Translations under genes and position numbers: made by a program
Shown: piece after piece, positions 1-9,186 of the stretch
How positions within the stretch are numbered: the stretch's first letter is position 1
How the letters are laid out: every line of letters begins with the position of its first letter
Source: Acidimicrobiaceae bacterium
GTDB lineage: Bacteria; Actinomycetota; Acidimicrobiia; Acidimicrobiales; RAAP-2
Assembly (NCBI GenBank): GCA_003151235.1
Contig: PLWZ01000010.1
Span: forward strand, 1 to 64,000
DNA: 64,000 bases
Direction of reading: 5' to 3'
The notes under the pieces: generated by a model
The model's input: only the letters and a program-made list of their open reading frames with translations
Told to the model about the DNA's origin: nothing
Databases searched by the model: none

Positions 1-377
1 TGACTCCGCCGGTCACGCCCCCGGTCACGCCCCCGGTCACGCCCCCGGTGACTCCCCCGGTGACTCCCCCGGCGGCGCCCGTGACCTCGCCGACTGGCAC
101 CACCCCGGGTGGTACGGGCGCAAGCCCGCTCGCCGGTAGTGGTTCTTCGGTGACCGGTACCGGAACCTCGGGCGCGGCCAGTGCCACACCCAGCGTGGTC
201 CTCCCCGTCGGAGCTCCCTCCACCGGCCTCGGTGGAGCGGCTCGCTCGGGTGACAACGAACTGATGGTCGTCCTCGGCGCAGCATTGCTCTTCGCCGCAG
301 TCGTGGCGACCGGGTTGGCCATGCGTCGGCGTCGGGACCTCATCGCCTCGAGCGACACCGGCATCGACGAGCAGTAG
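1..377 (+). CDS. C-terminal part of a Pro-rich surface protein with a sortase sorting signal (5' end outside window)
   Basis: The reading frame is open from base 3, so this is the tail of a longer protein. It starts with a run of V-T-P-P repeats, then a Gly/Ser/Thr-rich linker that would suit a wall-spanning stalk. The C terminus has the parts of a sorting signal in order: an LPXTG-like pentapeptide APSTG (bases 213-227), a hydrophobic segment, and a basic tail starting with RRRR. The sortase gene begins at the base after this stop codon, so enzyme and substrate are probably a dedicated pair. The function of the missing N-terminal part cannot be inferred. The GTG at base 48 is only an internal Val codon of the repeat, not the true start. 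Confidence 0.8.
   Translation, partial: TPPVTPPVTPPVTPPVTPPVTPPAAPVTSPTGTTPGGTGASPLAGSGSSVTGTGTSGAASATPSVVLPVGAPSTGLGGAARSGDNELMVVLGAALLFAAVVATGLAMRRRRDLIASSDTGIDEQ
3..70 (+). repeat. Tandem 12-base repeat coding for V-T-P-P
   Basis: Five to six near-identical 12-base units (GTCACGCCCCCG and a GTGACTCCCCCG variant) encode a Val-Thr-Pro-Pro array and continue out of the left edge of the window. The unit length is a multiple of three, so copy number can change without disturbing the frame. Confidence 0.85.
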
Positions 378-1079
378 ATGACCTCGACTACCCCTGCCGG
401 CGCCCGGACGCGCCGGCAGGGGTGGTTGGTGGTGGCGGCCACCTTCCTGCTCATAGCGGTGGCGTGCCTCGAGGTGGGCCTCCGCGGCCATCTGCACCCC
501 CTGGCCGGGCCCGTCGGCCCCCAACTCCCCCCGCCCGCCGCGGTCGGGGGCGCCTCCGTTCCCGCCGTTCCCCAGGTAGCTCGTTCACAACCGACCGCGA
601 TCGGCATCCCGGCGATCGGGCTCCTGGTCTCGCTGTCCCAGCTCGGGCTCAACCCCGACGGAACCGTGCAGGTCCCGACCGACGTGCAGCAACCCGGGTG
701 GTTCCACTTGGGCCCGTCTCCCGGACAGGCCGGCTCTGCGGTCATCCTCGGTCATGTCGACTCGTACCTCGGCCCCGGCGTGTTCTTCAAGCTGCCGCAG
801 CTGATCGCCGGTGACAAGATCGACGTCAGCCTGGCCGACGGGGTGACCGCGCATTTCGTAGTCGACACCGTGGTCATATACCCGAAAGACCAGTTCCCTA
901 CCTCATTGGTCTACGCGCCACATGGTTACAGCGCGCTCCAACTGGTGACGTGTGGAGGGACATTCGACCCCGAGACGGGTCACTACCTGTCCAATATCGT
1001 GGTGTACACCTCGCTCGTCTCGTCCACGCAGGCACCTCGCACCGCTGCAGAGGCGGGTGACTGGTTCGGCGAGGACTAG
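378..1079 (+). CDS. Sortase, class F-like (actinobacterial)
   Basis: This 233-residue transpeptidase would join the preceding protein, or other sorting-signal proteins, to the cell wall on the outer face of the membrane. One N-terminal membrane anchor (about residues 15-33) is followed by a Pro-rich linker and a sortase domain from about residue 70. The catalytic His is in ILGHVDSY (His126) and the nucleophile is in LVTCGG (Cys192). In many class F enzymes an Arg follows the Tyr of the final strand motif; here the motif reads GHYLSNIVVY, so that Arg is not obvious. The start abuts the stop of the substrate gene with no spacer, which indicates co-expression. Confidence 0.85.
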   Translation: MTSTTPAGARTRRQGWLVVAATFLLIAVACLEVGLRGHLHPLAGPVGPQLPPPAAVGGASVPAVPQVARSQPTAIGIPAIGLLVSLSQLGLNPDGTVQVPTDVQQPGWFHLGPSPGQAGSAVILGHVDSYLGPGVFFKLPQLIAGDKIDVSLADGVTAHFVVDTVVIYPKDQFPTSLVYAPHGYSALQLVTCGGTFDPETGHYLSNIVVYTSLVSSTQAPRTAAEAGDWFGED

Positions 1080-1145
1080 CTGTAATTCCCTCGCGACGCC
1101 CACCCTGGCGCCAGACCGGACGCCCGTCAGATGTCGGGGTTGCTG

Positions 1146-2696
1146 CTAGCGGGTGACGGTGCGCACGCCCGAGTCGTCCGACCCGTTGCCGGAGGGTTCG
1201 AGCTCGATGTGCACCGGCACCGGGATCGGCTCGAGCTCTTCGTGCTCGTCGTCGGGCTGGGGCGCCGTCGGAACGGTCGTGTACTCGCCGGTCGCGCTGC
1301 GCGACATCAAGACCGCCCGCTTGCGCTTGCCGATGTCGGCGCCGCCACCCTGCATCTCGATGCAGATCCGCCAGACGAAGATGCCGACCAGCGGCGGCAC
1401 GACCAGGACGAGGATGCGGAACGTCCAGAGCACCTCGTTCAAGGGGACCTGGAAGAAGTTGGCCAGCACGTCGGTCGCGCTCGCGCCGAGCAAGACGAAC
1501 ATCAGGGCGATCATGGCCGCACCGGCGGCGGTGCGCTTCGGCCGGTCCCGGGGCCGGTCCAAGAGATGGTGGATCTCGTTGTCACCGGTGAACCGGCGTT
1601 CGATGGCCGGCCACGCGTAACAGAGGGTGAAGATGAGCCCCGGGAACACGACCGCCGGCAGGAGCACCACGAACGGGATGGTGTGGCCGAAGCCGGTGAA
1701 CTCCCAGCTCGGCATGATGCGCAGGGCCCCGTCGAGCCAGCCCATGTACCAGTCGGGTTGGACGGCGTAGGAGATCTTGTCCGGCTGGTACTGGCCGAAC
1801 TGCCAGATCGGGTTGATCTGCGCGAGCCCGCCCAAGAGCGTTATCGCGGCCGTGACCATGAACAGGTAGCCCGTCGTCTTGGCCATGAAGGTCGGGTACA
1901 TCGGCGACCCGACGACGTTTTCCTCGGTCCTGCCGCCGCCCGGGAACTGGGTGTGCTTCTGGCGCACCAGCAGGAACAGGTGCGCGCCGATCAGCCCGGC
2001 GATGATCGCCGGGAGTATCAGCACGTGGATGATGTACAGCCGGTCGATGATGATCGTGCCGGGGTAGTTGCCACCGAACAGGAAGAAGGCGATGTAGGTG
2101 CCGACGAACGGGATCGAGAGCACGATCGAGAACAGGATGCGGAGCCCGGTGCCCGAGATGAGGTCATCGGGCAGCGAGTAGCCGATGAACCCGTTGGTCA
2201 TCGAGAGGATGAGCAGCGTCAGCCCGATGGTCCAGTTGAGCTCGCGGGGCTTGCGGAAGGCGCCGGTGAAGAAGATCCGGGCCATGTGGATCACGATCGC
2301 GCCCAAGAAGACGTCGGCGGCCCAGTGGTGCATCTGGCGCATCAAGAGGCCCGCTCGGACCGAGAAGCTGAGGTCGACCGTCGATGCGTAGGCCGCTGTG
2401 ACGCGCTGGCCCCGGAGCGGCACGTACGCGCCGTGGTAGATGAGCTGGGTCTGCGACGGCTCGTAGTAGAGGGTGAGGAAGATGCCGGTCGCGATCAGAA
2501 CGACGAAGGAGTAGAGGGCGATCTCGCCCAACATGAACGACCAGTGGTCCGGGAAGATCTTGTCGAGGAAGGTCCGGCCGCCCTTGGCCACGCCGAGGCG
2601 GTCGTCGAGCTCCCCGATGATCTGGCCGACCCGGCCATACGGGCCGCGGGCCTGGGTCGCCTCTCGCTTGGTGCGCGGGATGGGGACGGGGCTCAT
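1146..2696 (-). CDS. qcrB: Cytochrome bc1 complex cytochrome b subunit QcrB
   Basis: This 516-residue membrane subunit of the actinobacterial menaquinol:cytochrome c reductase carries the two b haems and the quinol sites. Its haem-ligand His pairs fall in the expected helices: His123 or His124 (MRQMHHWAADVF) with His137, and His224 (YIIHVLILP) with His239. A C-terminal extension beyond the last helices is usual for actinobacterial QcrB. The frame stays open upstream, but the ATG at 2696 overlaps the qcrA stop by four bases, and the family N terminus fits there. It is the last gene of ctaE-qcrC-qcrA-qcrB. Confidence 0.95.
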   Translation of the reverse strand: MSPVPIPRTKREATQARGPYGRVGQIIGELDDRLGVAKGGRTFLDKIFPDHWSFMLGEIALYSFVVLIATGIFLTLYYEPSQTQLIYHGAYVPLRGQRVTAAYASTVDLSFSVRAGLLMRQMHHWAADVFLGAIVIHMARIFFTGAFRKPRELNWTIGLTLLILSMTNGFIGYSLPDDLISGTGLRILFSIVLSIPFVGTYIAFFLFGGNYPGTIIIDRLYIIHVLILPAIIAGLIGAHLFLLVRQKHTQFPGGGRTEENVVGSPMYPTFMAKTTGYLFMVTAAITLLGGLAQINPIWQFGQYQPDKISYAVQPDWYMGWLDGALRIMPSWEFTGFGHTIPFVVLLPAVVFPGLIFTLCYAWPAIERRFTGDNEIHHLLDRPRDRPKRTAAGAAMIALMFVLLGASATDVLANFFQVPLNEVLWTFRILVLVVPPLVGIFVWRICIEMQGGGADIGKRKRAVLMSRSATGEYTTVPTAPQPDDEHEELEPIPVPVHIELEPSGNGSDDSGVRTVTR

Positions 2697-3628
2697 CGCT
2701 CGAAGTATCCCGGTCCGACCGGCTGGTCGAACCCGGACTGGGACCGGAGGAACCCGGACTCGTCGATGTAGAGGGGCAGTTGGGGAAGCGGGCGGGGCGC
2801 CGGGCCGAACTGGGGCACCGCTCCGTTGTCGATGTTGAACATCGACTGGTGGCACGGGCAGACGAGGAGGCGCAGCTCCTTCTCGTAGAGACCGACCGGG
2901 CAGCCGGCGTGGGTGCAGAGCTTGGAGTAGGCCACGTACCCGTCGGGCGCCCAGGTGGCCCGCCCCGGCTCGGTGACGAGCGGGCCGGTCTGCGCCCTGA
3001 TGAGGACGGTCTGGTCGATCGCCAGGGTGGCGTCGTTGTTCTCGTACCCGGCCGGGAAGACGGTCACGAGCCCCCCGGGGTCTATTTCGTCGCGATGGAT
3101 GGCCCGGCCGTTGGCGTCGACAAGGAGCGAGCCCTTCCGCCAGTTGGTCTTGGTCATTGCCTTGCCCGGCAACGGCCCAAGGGACCGGAGCAAGGGGAAC
3201 CCGAGCCCGGCGATGCCGAAGATGCCGAGACCCGCGCCGAGGAGCCCGAGCAGCATCGACCGGCGCCGCACGACCACCCCGGTCCGCTCGGTCAGCGCGG
3301 CGGCGATCGCGTCGCGCTCGGCCAGCGAGGAGTGGAGGGCATGGCGGGCCTCGGTGAACGGCCCCTGGGGCATGAGGTACTTGCCCCACGCGGACAGCCC
3401 GAAGCCGATGAAGAACAGTCCGACGCCAAGGGAGAGGCCGAGCGTCCACGGCTTCCAGTTCTGCCAGTAGGCCGCGCCGAACACCCCCATCCCAACCATG
3501 CCGATGAAGAAGTAGACGGCGATGGCCCGCTCGGCGCGCTCAGGATCGACCGCGGCGACCTGGAGGTGCGGGTCGTCGAAGTTGGCCACTTCGATCGGCG
3601 TGGGCTCGTGGTCGGTGCCGTCGGTCAT
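2693..3628 (-). CDS. qcrA: Rieske iron-sulfur subunit QcrA
   Basis: This 311-residue Rieske protein passes electrons from quinol to the dihaem cytochrome c. Three hydrophobic segments (about residues 35-56, 61-80 and 125-148) precede the soluble domain, as in actinobacterial QcrA; single-anchor proteobacterial forms differ. Cluster box 1 is CTHAGC (Cys238, His240, Cys243) and box 2 is CPCH (Cys257, Cys259, His260). This supplies two Cys and two His ligands plus the disulfide pair. It overlaps both qcrC and qcrB by four bases, so the three subunits are translationally coupled. Confidence 0.95.
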   Translation of the reverse strand: MTDGTDHEPTPIEVANFDDPHLQVAAVDPERAERAIAVYFFIGMVGMGVFGAAYWQNWKPWTLGLSLGVGLFFIGFGLSAWGKYLMPQGPFTEARHALHSSLAERDAIAAALTERTGVVVRRRSMLLGLLGAGLGIFGIAGLGFPLLRSLGPLPGKAMTKTNWRKGSLLVDANGRAIHRDEIDPGGLVTVFPAGYENNDATLAIDQTVLIRAQTGPLVTEPGRATWAPDGYVAYSKLCTHAGCPVGLYEKELRLLVCPCHQSMFNIDNGAVPQFGPAPRPLPQLPLYIDESGFLRSQSGFDQPVGPGYFER

Positions 3629-4443
3629 GACCGCTCCCCGATCCAGTAGCCGACGAGCGCGAGGAGGCCGACGCCGAAGAGCAGGGCGACGAAGCCCTCG
3701 GCCACCGGCCCGACGCCACCCAGAGCGAAACCGCCCGGGTTGGCCGGGTGCTGGATCGTCTCGGAGACATAGGCGACAACGTCGCGGACCTGCGCGTTGG
3801 TGAGGTTGCCGCTGAAGCGCGGCATGTTGCCAGGCCCCGTCCGAATCGCCTCGGCGATCTGGGTGACGGTGGCCGCGCGCAGCGATGGTGCGAAGGTGCC
3901 GAATGCGAGCTCGTCACCGGCGCCGGTGATGGTGTGGCAAGCCGCGCAGTTGAGCGAGTAGAGGTCGGCGCCGTCGGCGAGGTTGGCGCCCTTCAGGTTG
4001 ACGTTCGGGATGCCGGGCTTCGCCGGGTCGAGCGAGTTGACGAAGGCGGCGACCTCGAGGGCCTGCTGGTTGTTCAGGCGGGCCGGCTTGCGGGGCGCCT
4101 GGATCGCGTTGGGGTTCTCGGCCGGCATGCGCCCGGTGGTCACCCAGAAGGCGACGGTCCCGGCGCCGACGCCGACCAGGTTCGGGGCTCGGTACGTCCC
4201 CTGCGCGCTGCTCCCGTGGCAGCTCGAGCAGAAGGTCGCAAAGAGGGCCTGACCGGCCGGTACATAGCTCGTCGGCGGGTACTGGTAGAGGATCGCCGAG
4301 TCGCCGTAGGAGGACGGCGCGCCGCCGCCCGCCGCACCGGTCGCGGAACCGCCGAATGCGATGATGCCGCCGAGAGCGACCCCGACGACGACCGCTCCCG
4401 GCAGGAGAAGGCGACTCGAGAAGGCCCGGCGAAGGCGCGACAT
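3625..4443 (-). CDS. qcrC: Dihaem cytochrome c subunit QcrC
   Basis: This 272-residue membrane-anchored dihaem cytochrome c links the Rieske protein to the aa3 oxidase in the bcc-aa3 supercomplex, so no soluble cytochrome c is needed. The two CXXCH haem sites are CSSCH (Cys72-His76) and CAACH (Cys166-His170). An N-terminal hydrophobic segment serves as signal or anchor, and a second one lies at about residue 245. I chose the ATG at 4443, which overlaps the ctaE stop by one base (TGATG). A TTG seven codons upstream is possible but less likely. Confidence 0.93.
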   Translation of the reverse strand: MSRLRRAFSSRLLLPGAVVVGVALGGIIAFGGSATGAAGGGAPSSYGDSAILYQYPPTSYVPAGQALFATFCSSCHGSSAQGTYRAPNLVGVGAGTVAFWVTTGRMPAENPNAIQAPRKPARLNNQQALEVAAFVNSLDPAKPGIPNVNLKGANLADGADLYSLNCAACHTITGAGDELAFGTFAPSLRAATVTQIAEAIRTGPGNMPRFSGNLTNAQVRDVVAYVSETIQHPANPGGFALGGVGPVAEGFVALLFGVGLLALVGYWIGERS

Positions 4444-5039
4444 CACTTGAGAAGGAACAGACAACTGAACAGGCCGATCCAGACGATGTCGACGAAGTGC
4501 CAGTAGTAGCTCACGCCCTGGAAGACCGACAGCTCTCCGGGGTCACCGGATTTCCCCTTCATGCGCAGCAGCAAGAACACCATCGCGACGAGTCCCAAGA
4601 AGACGTGCAGACCGTGCAGCCCCGACATGATGAAGAACAGCGACCCGTACGAGTTGGTGCTCGGTCGCGTGGTCATGAACAACCACTCGGTCGCCTGGTT
4701 CACCAAGAACGCGAAGCCCAAGATCATCGTGAGGACGACCCAGATCTTGGCGGCCCGCCGATTGCGACGCTCCTCGTCGAAGACGGCCTTTTGCATCGTG
4801 AAGCTGGACGACACGAGCACCGCGGTGAAGATGCCGGCACGGATGGTGTCGAGATGGGTGCCCGTCGGGGGCCAGACGGTGTGCTCGGAACGGATGGTGA
4901 AGAAGGCGGCGAACAGGCCGCTGAAGAACATGAGCTCGGAGCCGAGCCAGATCATCACCCCGATGGCGAGCATCGGGGGACGGTCGTGGGTGATGCGGGG
5001 ACTCTTGGCGGGCTTGCCCACCGAGATCGCCTGGCTCAC
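4443..5039 (-). CDS. ctaE: Cytochrome c oxidase subunit III
   Basis: This 198-residue subunit III of the aa3-type oxidase has five predicted membrane helices, the short actinobacterial form without the first two mitochondrial helices. The GSELMFFSGLFAAFF segment and the closing HFVDIVWIGLF segment are typical of the family. It starts at GTG 5039, with AGGA about nine bases upstream as ribosome binding site. It is the first gene of ctaE-qcrCAB, the usual actinobacterial order. The catalytic subunit I and subunit II genes are not in this window. Confidence 0.94.
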   Translation of the reverse strand: MSQAISVGKPAKSPRITHDRPPMLAIGVMIWLGSELMFFSGLFAAFFTIRSEHTVWPPTGTHLDTIRAGIFTAVLVSSSFTMQKAVFDEERRNRRAAKIWVVLTMILGFAFLVNQATEWLFMTTRPSTNSYGSLFFIMSGLHGLHVFLGLVAMVFLLLRMKGKSGDPGELSVFQGVSYYWHFVDIVWIGLFSCLFLLK

Positions 5040-5156
5040 GGGCTATTTCCTACTCGACCGCAGGCACGAAACGCCAACATGCTGGTGAGGGCGTTCCGGC
5101 CCGCGCAGGGTCGCCCACCAAGAATCTCTCGTCCCGGCTGCCACCGGGCCCCGGGA

Positions 5157-7535
5157 TCAGTCAGCGGACAGATCAACCGGGAGCGGAAGAGCGTGGAGAA
5201 CCGCCAACCGCTGGGTCGGACGGGTCAGCGCGACGTAGAGGGTTCGCAGGCCACGGTGGTCGATCGGAGGCGGCCCCTCCCCCCCGGAGGCCGCATCTTC
5301 GGCCATCCCGGCCGGCTCGACGACGACGACGCCGTCGAACTCGAGCCCGTTGGCCTCGTTGGCCGGGAGGACCACCAGCGGGGCCGCCAGGCCCTCCCCG
5401 GACGCGTCGCGCGGGTCGGTCGGGTGCAGGCCGTGTTCGTCCAATGCGCGGTGCAACTCGGGGAGCAACACGGCGGGCGCAAGGACCGCGACGCGCCCCG
5501 GGGCGACGGCGGCGACCTGGTCCGCCGCCACCTCGGCCACCCGCGAGGCGAGGGAACCGCGAGAGACCTGCTCGATCAGGGGGTCGAAGCCGGACCGACG
5601 CACCGGCAGGGGCGGGCGCAACTCGGGGACGGCCGCCTTGAGGGCGCGGGCGGCCACCTCCACGACCTCGGCCGGGGTCCGATAGCTGACCGTCAGCTCG
5701 ACGAGCCGGGGCGGGTGCTTCGGCGACAGGTGGGCCACCACCTCGTCCCAGCGCGTCGGCGTCCAGGCGCCGGTGGCCTGTGCGATGTCGCCGACGACGG
5801 TCATTGATCCCGAAATGGAGCGCCGGGCGAGCATGCGCAACTGCATCGGCGAGAGATCCTGAGCCTCGTCGACCACGATGTGGCCGAAGGAGCGAACCTC
5901 GTCCTCGGTCGTGCTCCGGACGACGACCGCCGGTTCGGGTGACGGGTCGAGTCCCGGGGGCCAAAACGAGCCGTCCTGGGGCCGTTCGGCCCGGGCCCTC
6001 TGCTCGGCCCGGGCCCGCGTCGGACGCGGGAGCGACGGCCCGAGCGCCGCCCGGGCCTCGTCGATCAGCCCCGCGTCGCCGGCGGTCCACTGGACCTCGT
6101 CGAGGGTCTGGCTGCGGGGCCGGACGAGCATCGCCTGTTCTGCCTGGCTCAAGATCCCCTCCGCGGAGGCCGCCAACAGCGCCGGCGCCCCCAAGAGGTC
6201 GTGCACCAGTTCGTGGGGGGCGAGCCGGGGCCAGATGCGATCGAGGGCCTCGCGGACTGCAGGGACCCGACGCAACTGGTTGGCCAGGTCGTTCCGGTTC
6301 AACTCTTCGTCGTCGCCCGTCGGCTCCCCGGCCTCGCTCGCCCACGCTGCGAGGACGCTCCGGCTGGTCGGGCCGTACCGCTCCTCGGCCGCCTCTTGGA
6401 ACTGGGTGTAGCGATCGACGAGGAGCGACGTGACCTGGCGCTCGACGAAACGCCGCTTCGCGTTGTGGTTCCCCGGCCGCCGACGGGCCCGAGCGACGAT
6501 GCGAGCCGAGTCCTCGACCTCGAGCCGAAGCACGGTCGCCCCGAACGGGACGTCGACCGGGCTGCGCAGGCGCCGCTCCCGGGTTCGGACGGCCTGAGCC
6601 ACCAGCTTCGCCATCCGGGCATCGCCCTTCAGGCGGGCGACCTCTGGGACGTCGTTGGCCCGGACCCGGATCTCGGGCACCAGTCCCGACACCGTCGAGA
6701 GGGTGACGCCGGTCTCCCCGAGGGACGGCAGGACCTGCTCGATGTAGCGCAAAAAGAGCGGGTTGGGACCGACCACCAGCACCCCCTGACGCTCCAGCGG
6801 GAACCGGTGCGTGTACAGGAGGTAGGCGGCCCGGTGCAGCGCGACGGCCGTCTTCCCGGTTCCCGGGCCGCCCTGGACGAGCAGGAGCCCGGCCAGGGGC
6901 GACCGGATGATCTCGTCCTGTTCGCGCTGGATCGTGCCCACAATGTCGGCCATCCGGCCGGTGCGCACGGAGCCGAGTGCAGCCAGGAGGGCGCCCGGAC
7001 CGCCGAGGGTGAGGGAACCCTCGACCAGCTCACCGCGAGGCCGATCGCCGTCGGCATCGGACGAGTACGACGTCCGCTCCGGCATGGCGACGCCGAAGTA
7101 CTCGTCCTCGTACCCGACGACGGTCCTCGCTCGAACGGCCAGGTGACGGCGGCGGGCTAGGCCCTGGGAGTCGAGCCCGGTGGCCCGATAGAAGGGGGCG
7201 GCGACGGGGGCGCGCCAGTCCACCACCAGCGGCTCGCGGTCGGGCCCGGACACGGCCAGGCGGCCGATGTGGAAGGCCTCGCCGACCTCGTACTCTGCGT
7301 CGGGGGCCTGGTCGATGCGGCCGAAGCAGAGCCCCTGGTCCCCGATGTCGAGCTGGGCGAGTCGGGCCAGGCTGGTGCGGACGACGATGTCACGCTCGGT
7401 TCGGGACTGCGGGGTGCCCCCTTTGCCCAGGTCGAGCACCGATTCGAGCATGCGCTGGGACTCGTCGCGCATGGAGTCGAGGCCCGAGTGGGCGCGATCG
7501 AGGAATCGCTGCTCTTCCTCGAGCTCGGGATCCAT
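5157..7535 (-). CDS. HelR/HelD-like superfamily 1 ATPase (RNA polymerase recycling factor)
   Basis: This 792-residue UvrD-like protein has an N-terminal coiled-coil arm beginning at ELEEEQRFLDRA, a Walker A motif GGPGTGKTA (residues 222-230) and a Walker B-type DEAQ box (VVDEAQDLSPMQ). The TLYVALTRPTQRL motif lies near the end. HelD family members bind RNA polymerase and release it from DNA; actinobacterial HelR proteins have been linked to rifampicin tolerance. This role is inferred by family only. The ATG at 7535 has a strong upstream GGAAGGGA sequence. The open frame continues 49 codons further upstream, but that stretch is low-complexity and not family-like. Confidence 0.85.
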   Translation of the reverse strand: MDPELEEEQRFLDRAHSGLDSMRDESQRMLESVLDLGKGGTPQSRTERDIVVRTSLARLAQLDIGDQGLCFGRIDQAPDAEYEVGEAFHIGRLAVSGPDREPLVVDWRAPVAAPFYRATGLDSQGLARRRHLAVRARTVVGYEDEYFGVAMPERTSYSSDADGDRPRGELVEGSLTLGGPGALLAALGSVRTGRMADIVGTIQREQDEIIRSPLAGLLLVQGGPGTGKTAVALHRAAYLLYTHRFPLERQGVLVVGPNPLFLRYIEQVLPSLGETGVTLSTVSGLVPEIRVRANDVPEVARLKGDARMAKLVAQAVRTRERRLRSPVDVPFGATVLRLEVEDSARIVARARRRPGNHNAKRRFVERQVTSLLVDRYTQFQEAAEERYGPTSRSVLAAWASEAGEPTGDDEELNRNDLANQLRRVPAVREALDRIWPRLAPHELVHDLLGAPALLAASAEGILSQAEQAMLVRPRSQTLDEVQWTAGDAGLIDEARAALGPSLPRPTRARAEQRARAERPQDGSFWPPGLDPSPEPAVVVRSTTEDEVRSFGHIVVDEAQDLSPMQLRMLARRSISGSMTVVGDIAQATGAWTPTRWDEVVAHLSPKHPPRLVELTVSYRTPAEVVEVAARALKAAVPELRPPLPVRRSGFDPLIEQVSRGSLASRVAEVAADQVAAVAPGRVAVLAPAVLLPELHRALDEHGLHPTDPRDASGEGLAAPLVVLPANEANGLEFDGVVVVEPAGMAEDAASGGEGPPPIDHRGLRTLYVALTRPTQRLAVLHALPLPVDLSAD

Positions 7536-7769
7536 GGCCACGCTGTCCCTTCCTGCCCCTGCCGCTCCAACGGCTGCATCAGTGCCGCATCCTCGGGAGC
7601 GGGAGCCGACGGGGCACCCACTCCGCAGAGAGAACCGATCGATTCTAGGGGCTGACGGCGACACCGTTCGACGTTGGTCCACCGCCGCGTGGCCTGCGAT
7701 GATCGCGAAACAAGCGTGCGCCCCGGGTCGGCGCGGCAGGGCCGACGCGGTCCGGAGGAAAGGATTCCC

Positions 7770-8090
7770 GTGCTCATCTCCACCATGAACGACGTGCCCG
7801 GCTACCGGGTGAGCAGAGTGATCGGCGAGTGCTTCGGGCTCACGGTCCGGTCACGGAACGCGTTCTCCCAGCTCGGCGCCGGCTTCAAGTCCATCGTGGG
7901 CGGGGAGCTGGTCGGCATGACCAAGAACCTCCAAAAGAGCCGACAGGAGGTCATTGATCGGATGGTCCAAGAGGCGACCGAGCGAGGCGCCAACGCCGTG
8001 ATCGCGATGCGGTTCGACACCTCTGAGATGGGTGGCAACTGGACCGAGATCTGCGCATACGGCACCGCCGTCGTCATCGAGCCCGCTTGA
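7770..8090 (+). CDS. YbjQ/UPF0145 family protein (putative heavy-metal-binding domain)
   Basis: This 106-residue protein matches the YbjQ family: start STMNDVPGYRVSRVIGECFG, middle GGELVGMTKNLQKSRQEV, end RGANAVIAMRFDTSEM. Members form small oligomeric rings, and their function is unclear despite the metal-binding label. The GTG at 7770 has an excellent GGAGGAAAGG ribosome binding site about seven bases upstream, so upstream codons in the same open frame are not translated. It is divergent from the HelR-like gene and lies 43 bases before hemE. Confidence 0.88.
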   Translation: MLISTMNDVPGYRVSRVIGECFGLTVRSRNAFSQLGAGFKSIVGGELVGMTKNLQKSRQEVIDRMVQEATERGANAVIAMRFDTSEMGGNWTEICAYGTAVVIEPA

Positions 8091-8133
8091 GCCGGGGGCC
8101 GACGCCCGATCCGACCCGGCGTCGGGAGCCCTG

Positions 8134-9186
8134 GTGAGCGACAGCCCGACCGCGCCGTTCCTCGCCGCGTGCCGACGGCAGCCGGTCGACCACACGCCGG
8201 TGTGGTTCATGCGCCAGGCCGGGCGCGCGCTGCCCGAGTATTGGGCCACAAGGGCCCCGGGCAGCATCCTCGACACGATCATCCAGCCGGACCTGGCCGC
8301 CGAGATCACCCTGCAGCCCATCCGCCGCTACGGGGTCGACGCCGCCATCTTGTTCTCCGACATCGTCGTCCCGATCTGGGCAACCGGCTTCGGCGTCGAC
8401 ATCGTCCCCGGGCGGGGACCGGTGGTGGAAGAGCCGGTGCGCTCGGCGGCAGACCTCGACCGACTGCGATCGCTCGACCCCGAGGGTGACACGGGATTCG
8501 TACTCGAGACCGTTCGGATCCTGAAGAGGGAACTTCCCGCCAGCGTGCCGCTCATCGGGTTTGCCGGAGCCCCGTTCACGGTGTCCAGCTATCTGGTCGA
8601 GGGCGGACCGTCGCGCGACTTCTTGAAGGTGAAGACCCTGATGCACACCGATCCCGCCACGTGGGAACGCCTGGTCGAGCATCTGGCTCAGCTGGCCATC
8701 GACTCGGTGACGTCGCAGATCGCGGCGGGGGTCGACGCCGTGCAGCTCTTCGACAGCTGGGCGGGCGCCCTGTCCCCGGCCGACTATGAGCGGTTCGCGC
8801 TCCCCGCCACCAAGCGAGTCCTCGACGCCGTCTCAGCGCTCGGCGTCCCGTCGATCTTGTTCGGGGTCGGGACCGGCGAGTTGCTCGGCCTCATGAGCTC
8901 GGCGGGACCCGACGTGGTCGGGGTGGACTGGCGGGTCCCGCTCGACGTCGCGAGGGCGCGGGTTGGAGGGAACCGGGCGGTCCAGGGGAATCTCGACCCT
9001 GCGGCATGTTTTGCCCCGTTCGATGTCGTGGCCGAGCAGACCCGGGCCGTCCTCGAGTGCGCCGGGACCGAGCCGGGGCACATCTTCAACCTGGGGCACG
9101 GGGTCCTGCCCGAGACCGACCCGGGCATCCTCGGGGCCGTCGTCGAACTGGTGCACGCAGAGGGCCGGGCCGGAGTCGGAGCGTGA
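8134..9186 (+). CDS. hemE: Uroporphyrinogen decarboxylase
   Basis: This 350-residue enzyme decarboxylates the four acetate side chains of uroporphyrinogen III to give coproporphyrinogen III. Diagnostic motifs are PVWFMRQAGR near residues 22-31, GFAGAPFTVSSYLVEGG near the middle, and FNLGHGVLPETDP at the end. The start is GTG 8134; upstream codons in the same frame belong to the end region of the YbjQ-like gene. Its stop overlaps the start of the ferrochelatase gene by four bases (GTGA). hemE, cpfC, cgoX and lnt form one tightly coupled plus-strand operon. Confidence 0.95.
   Translation: MSDSPTAPFLAACRRQPVDHTPVWFMRQAGRALPEYWATRAPGSILDTIIQPDLAAEITLQPIRRYGVDAAILFSDIVVPIWATGFGVDIVPGRGPVVEEPVRSAADLDRLRSLDPEGDTGFVLETVRILKRELPASVPLIGFAGAPFTVSSYLVEGGPSRDFLKVKTLMHTDPATWERLVEHLAQLAIDSVTSQIAAGVDAVQLFDSWAGALSPADYERFALPATKRVLDAVSALGVPSILFGVGTGELLGLMSSAGPDVVGVDWRVPLDVARARVGGNRAVQGNLDPAACFAPFDVVAEQTRAVLECAGTEPGHIFNLGHGVLPETDPGILGAVVELVHAEGRAGVGA

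Noticed and set aside
1131-2771. Long plus-strand open frame opposite qcrB
   Set aside because: It is the complement of strongly conserved qcrB, has His/Asp/Arg-rich composition without domains, and arises from high G+C content.
7642-7680. Promoter for the HelR-like gene (TAGAAT on the minus strand)
   Set aside because: No good -35 element at the correct spacing; a lone hexamer is too weak.
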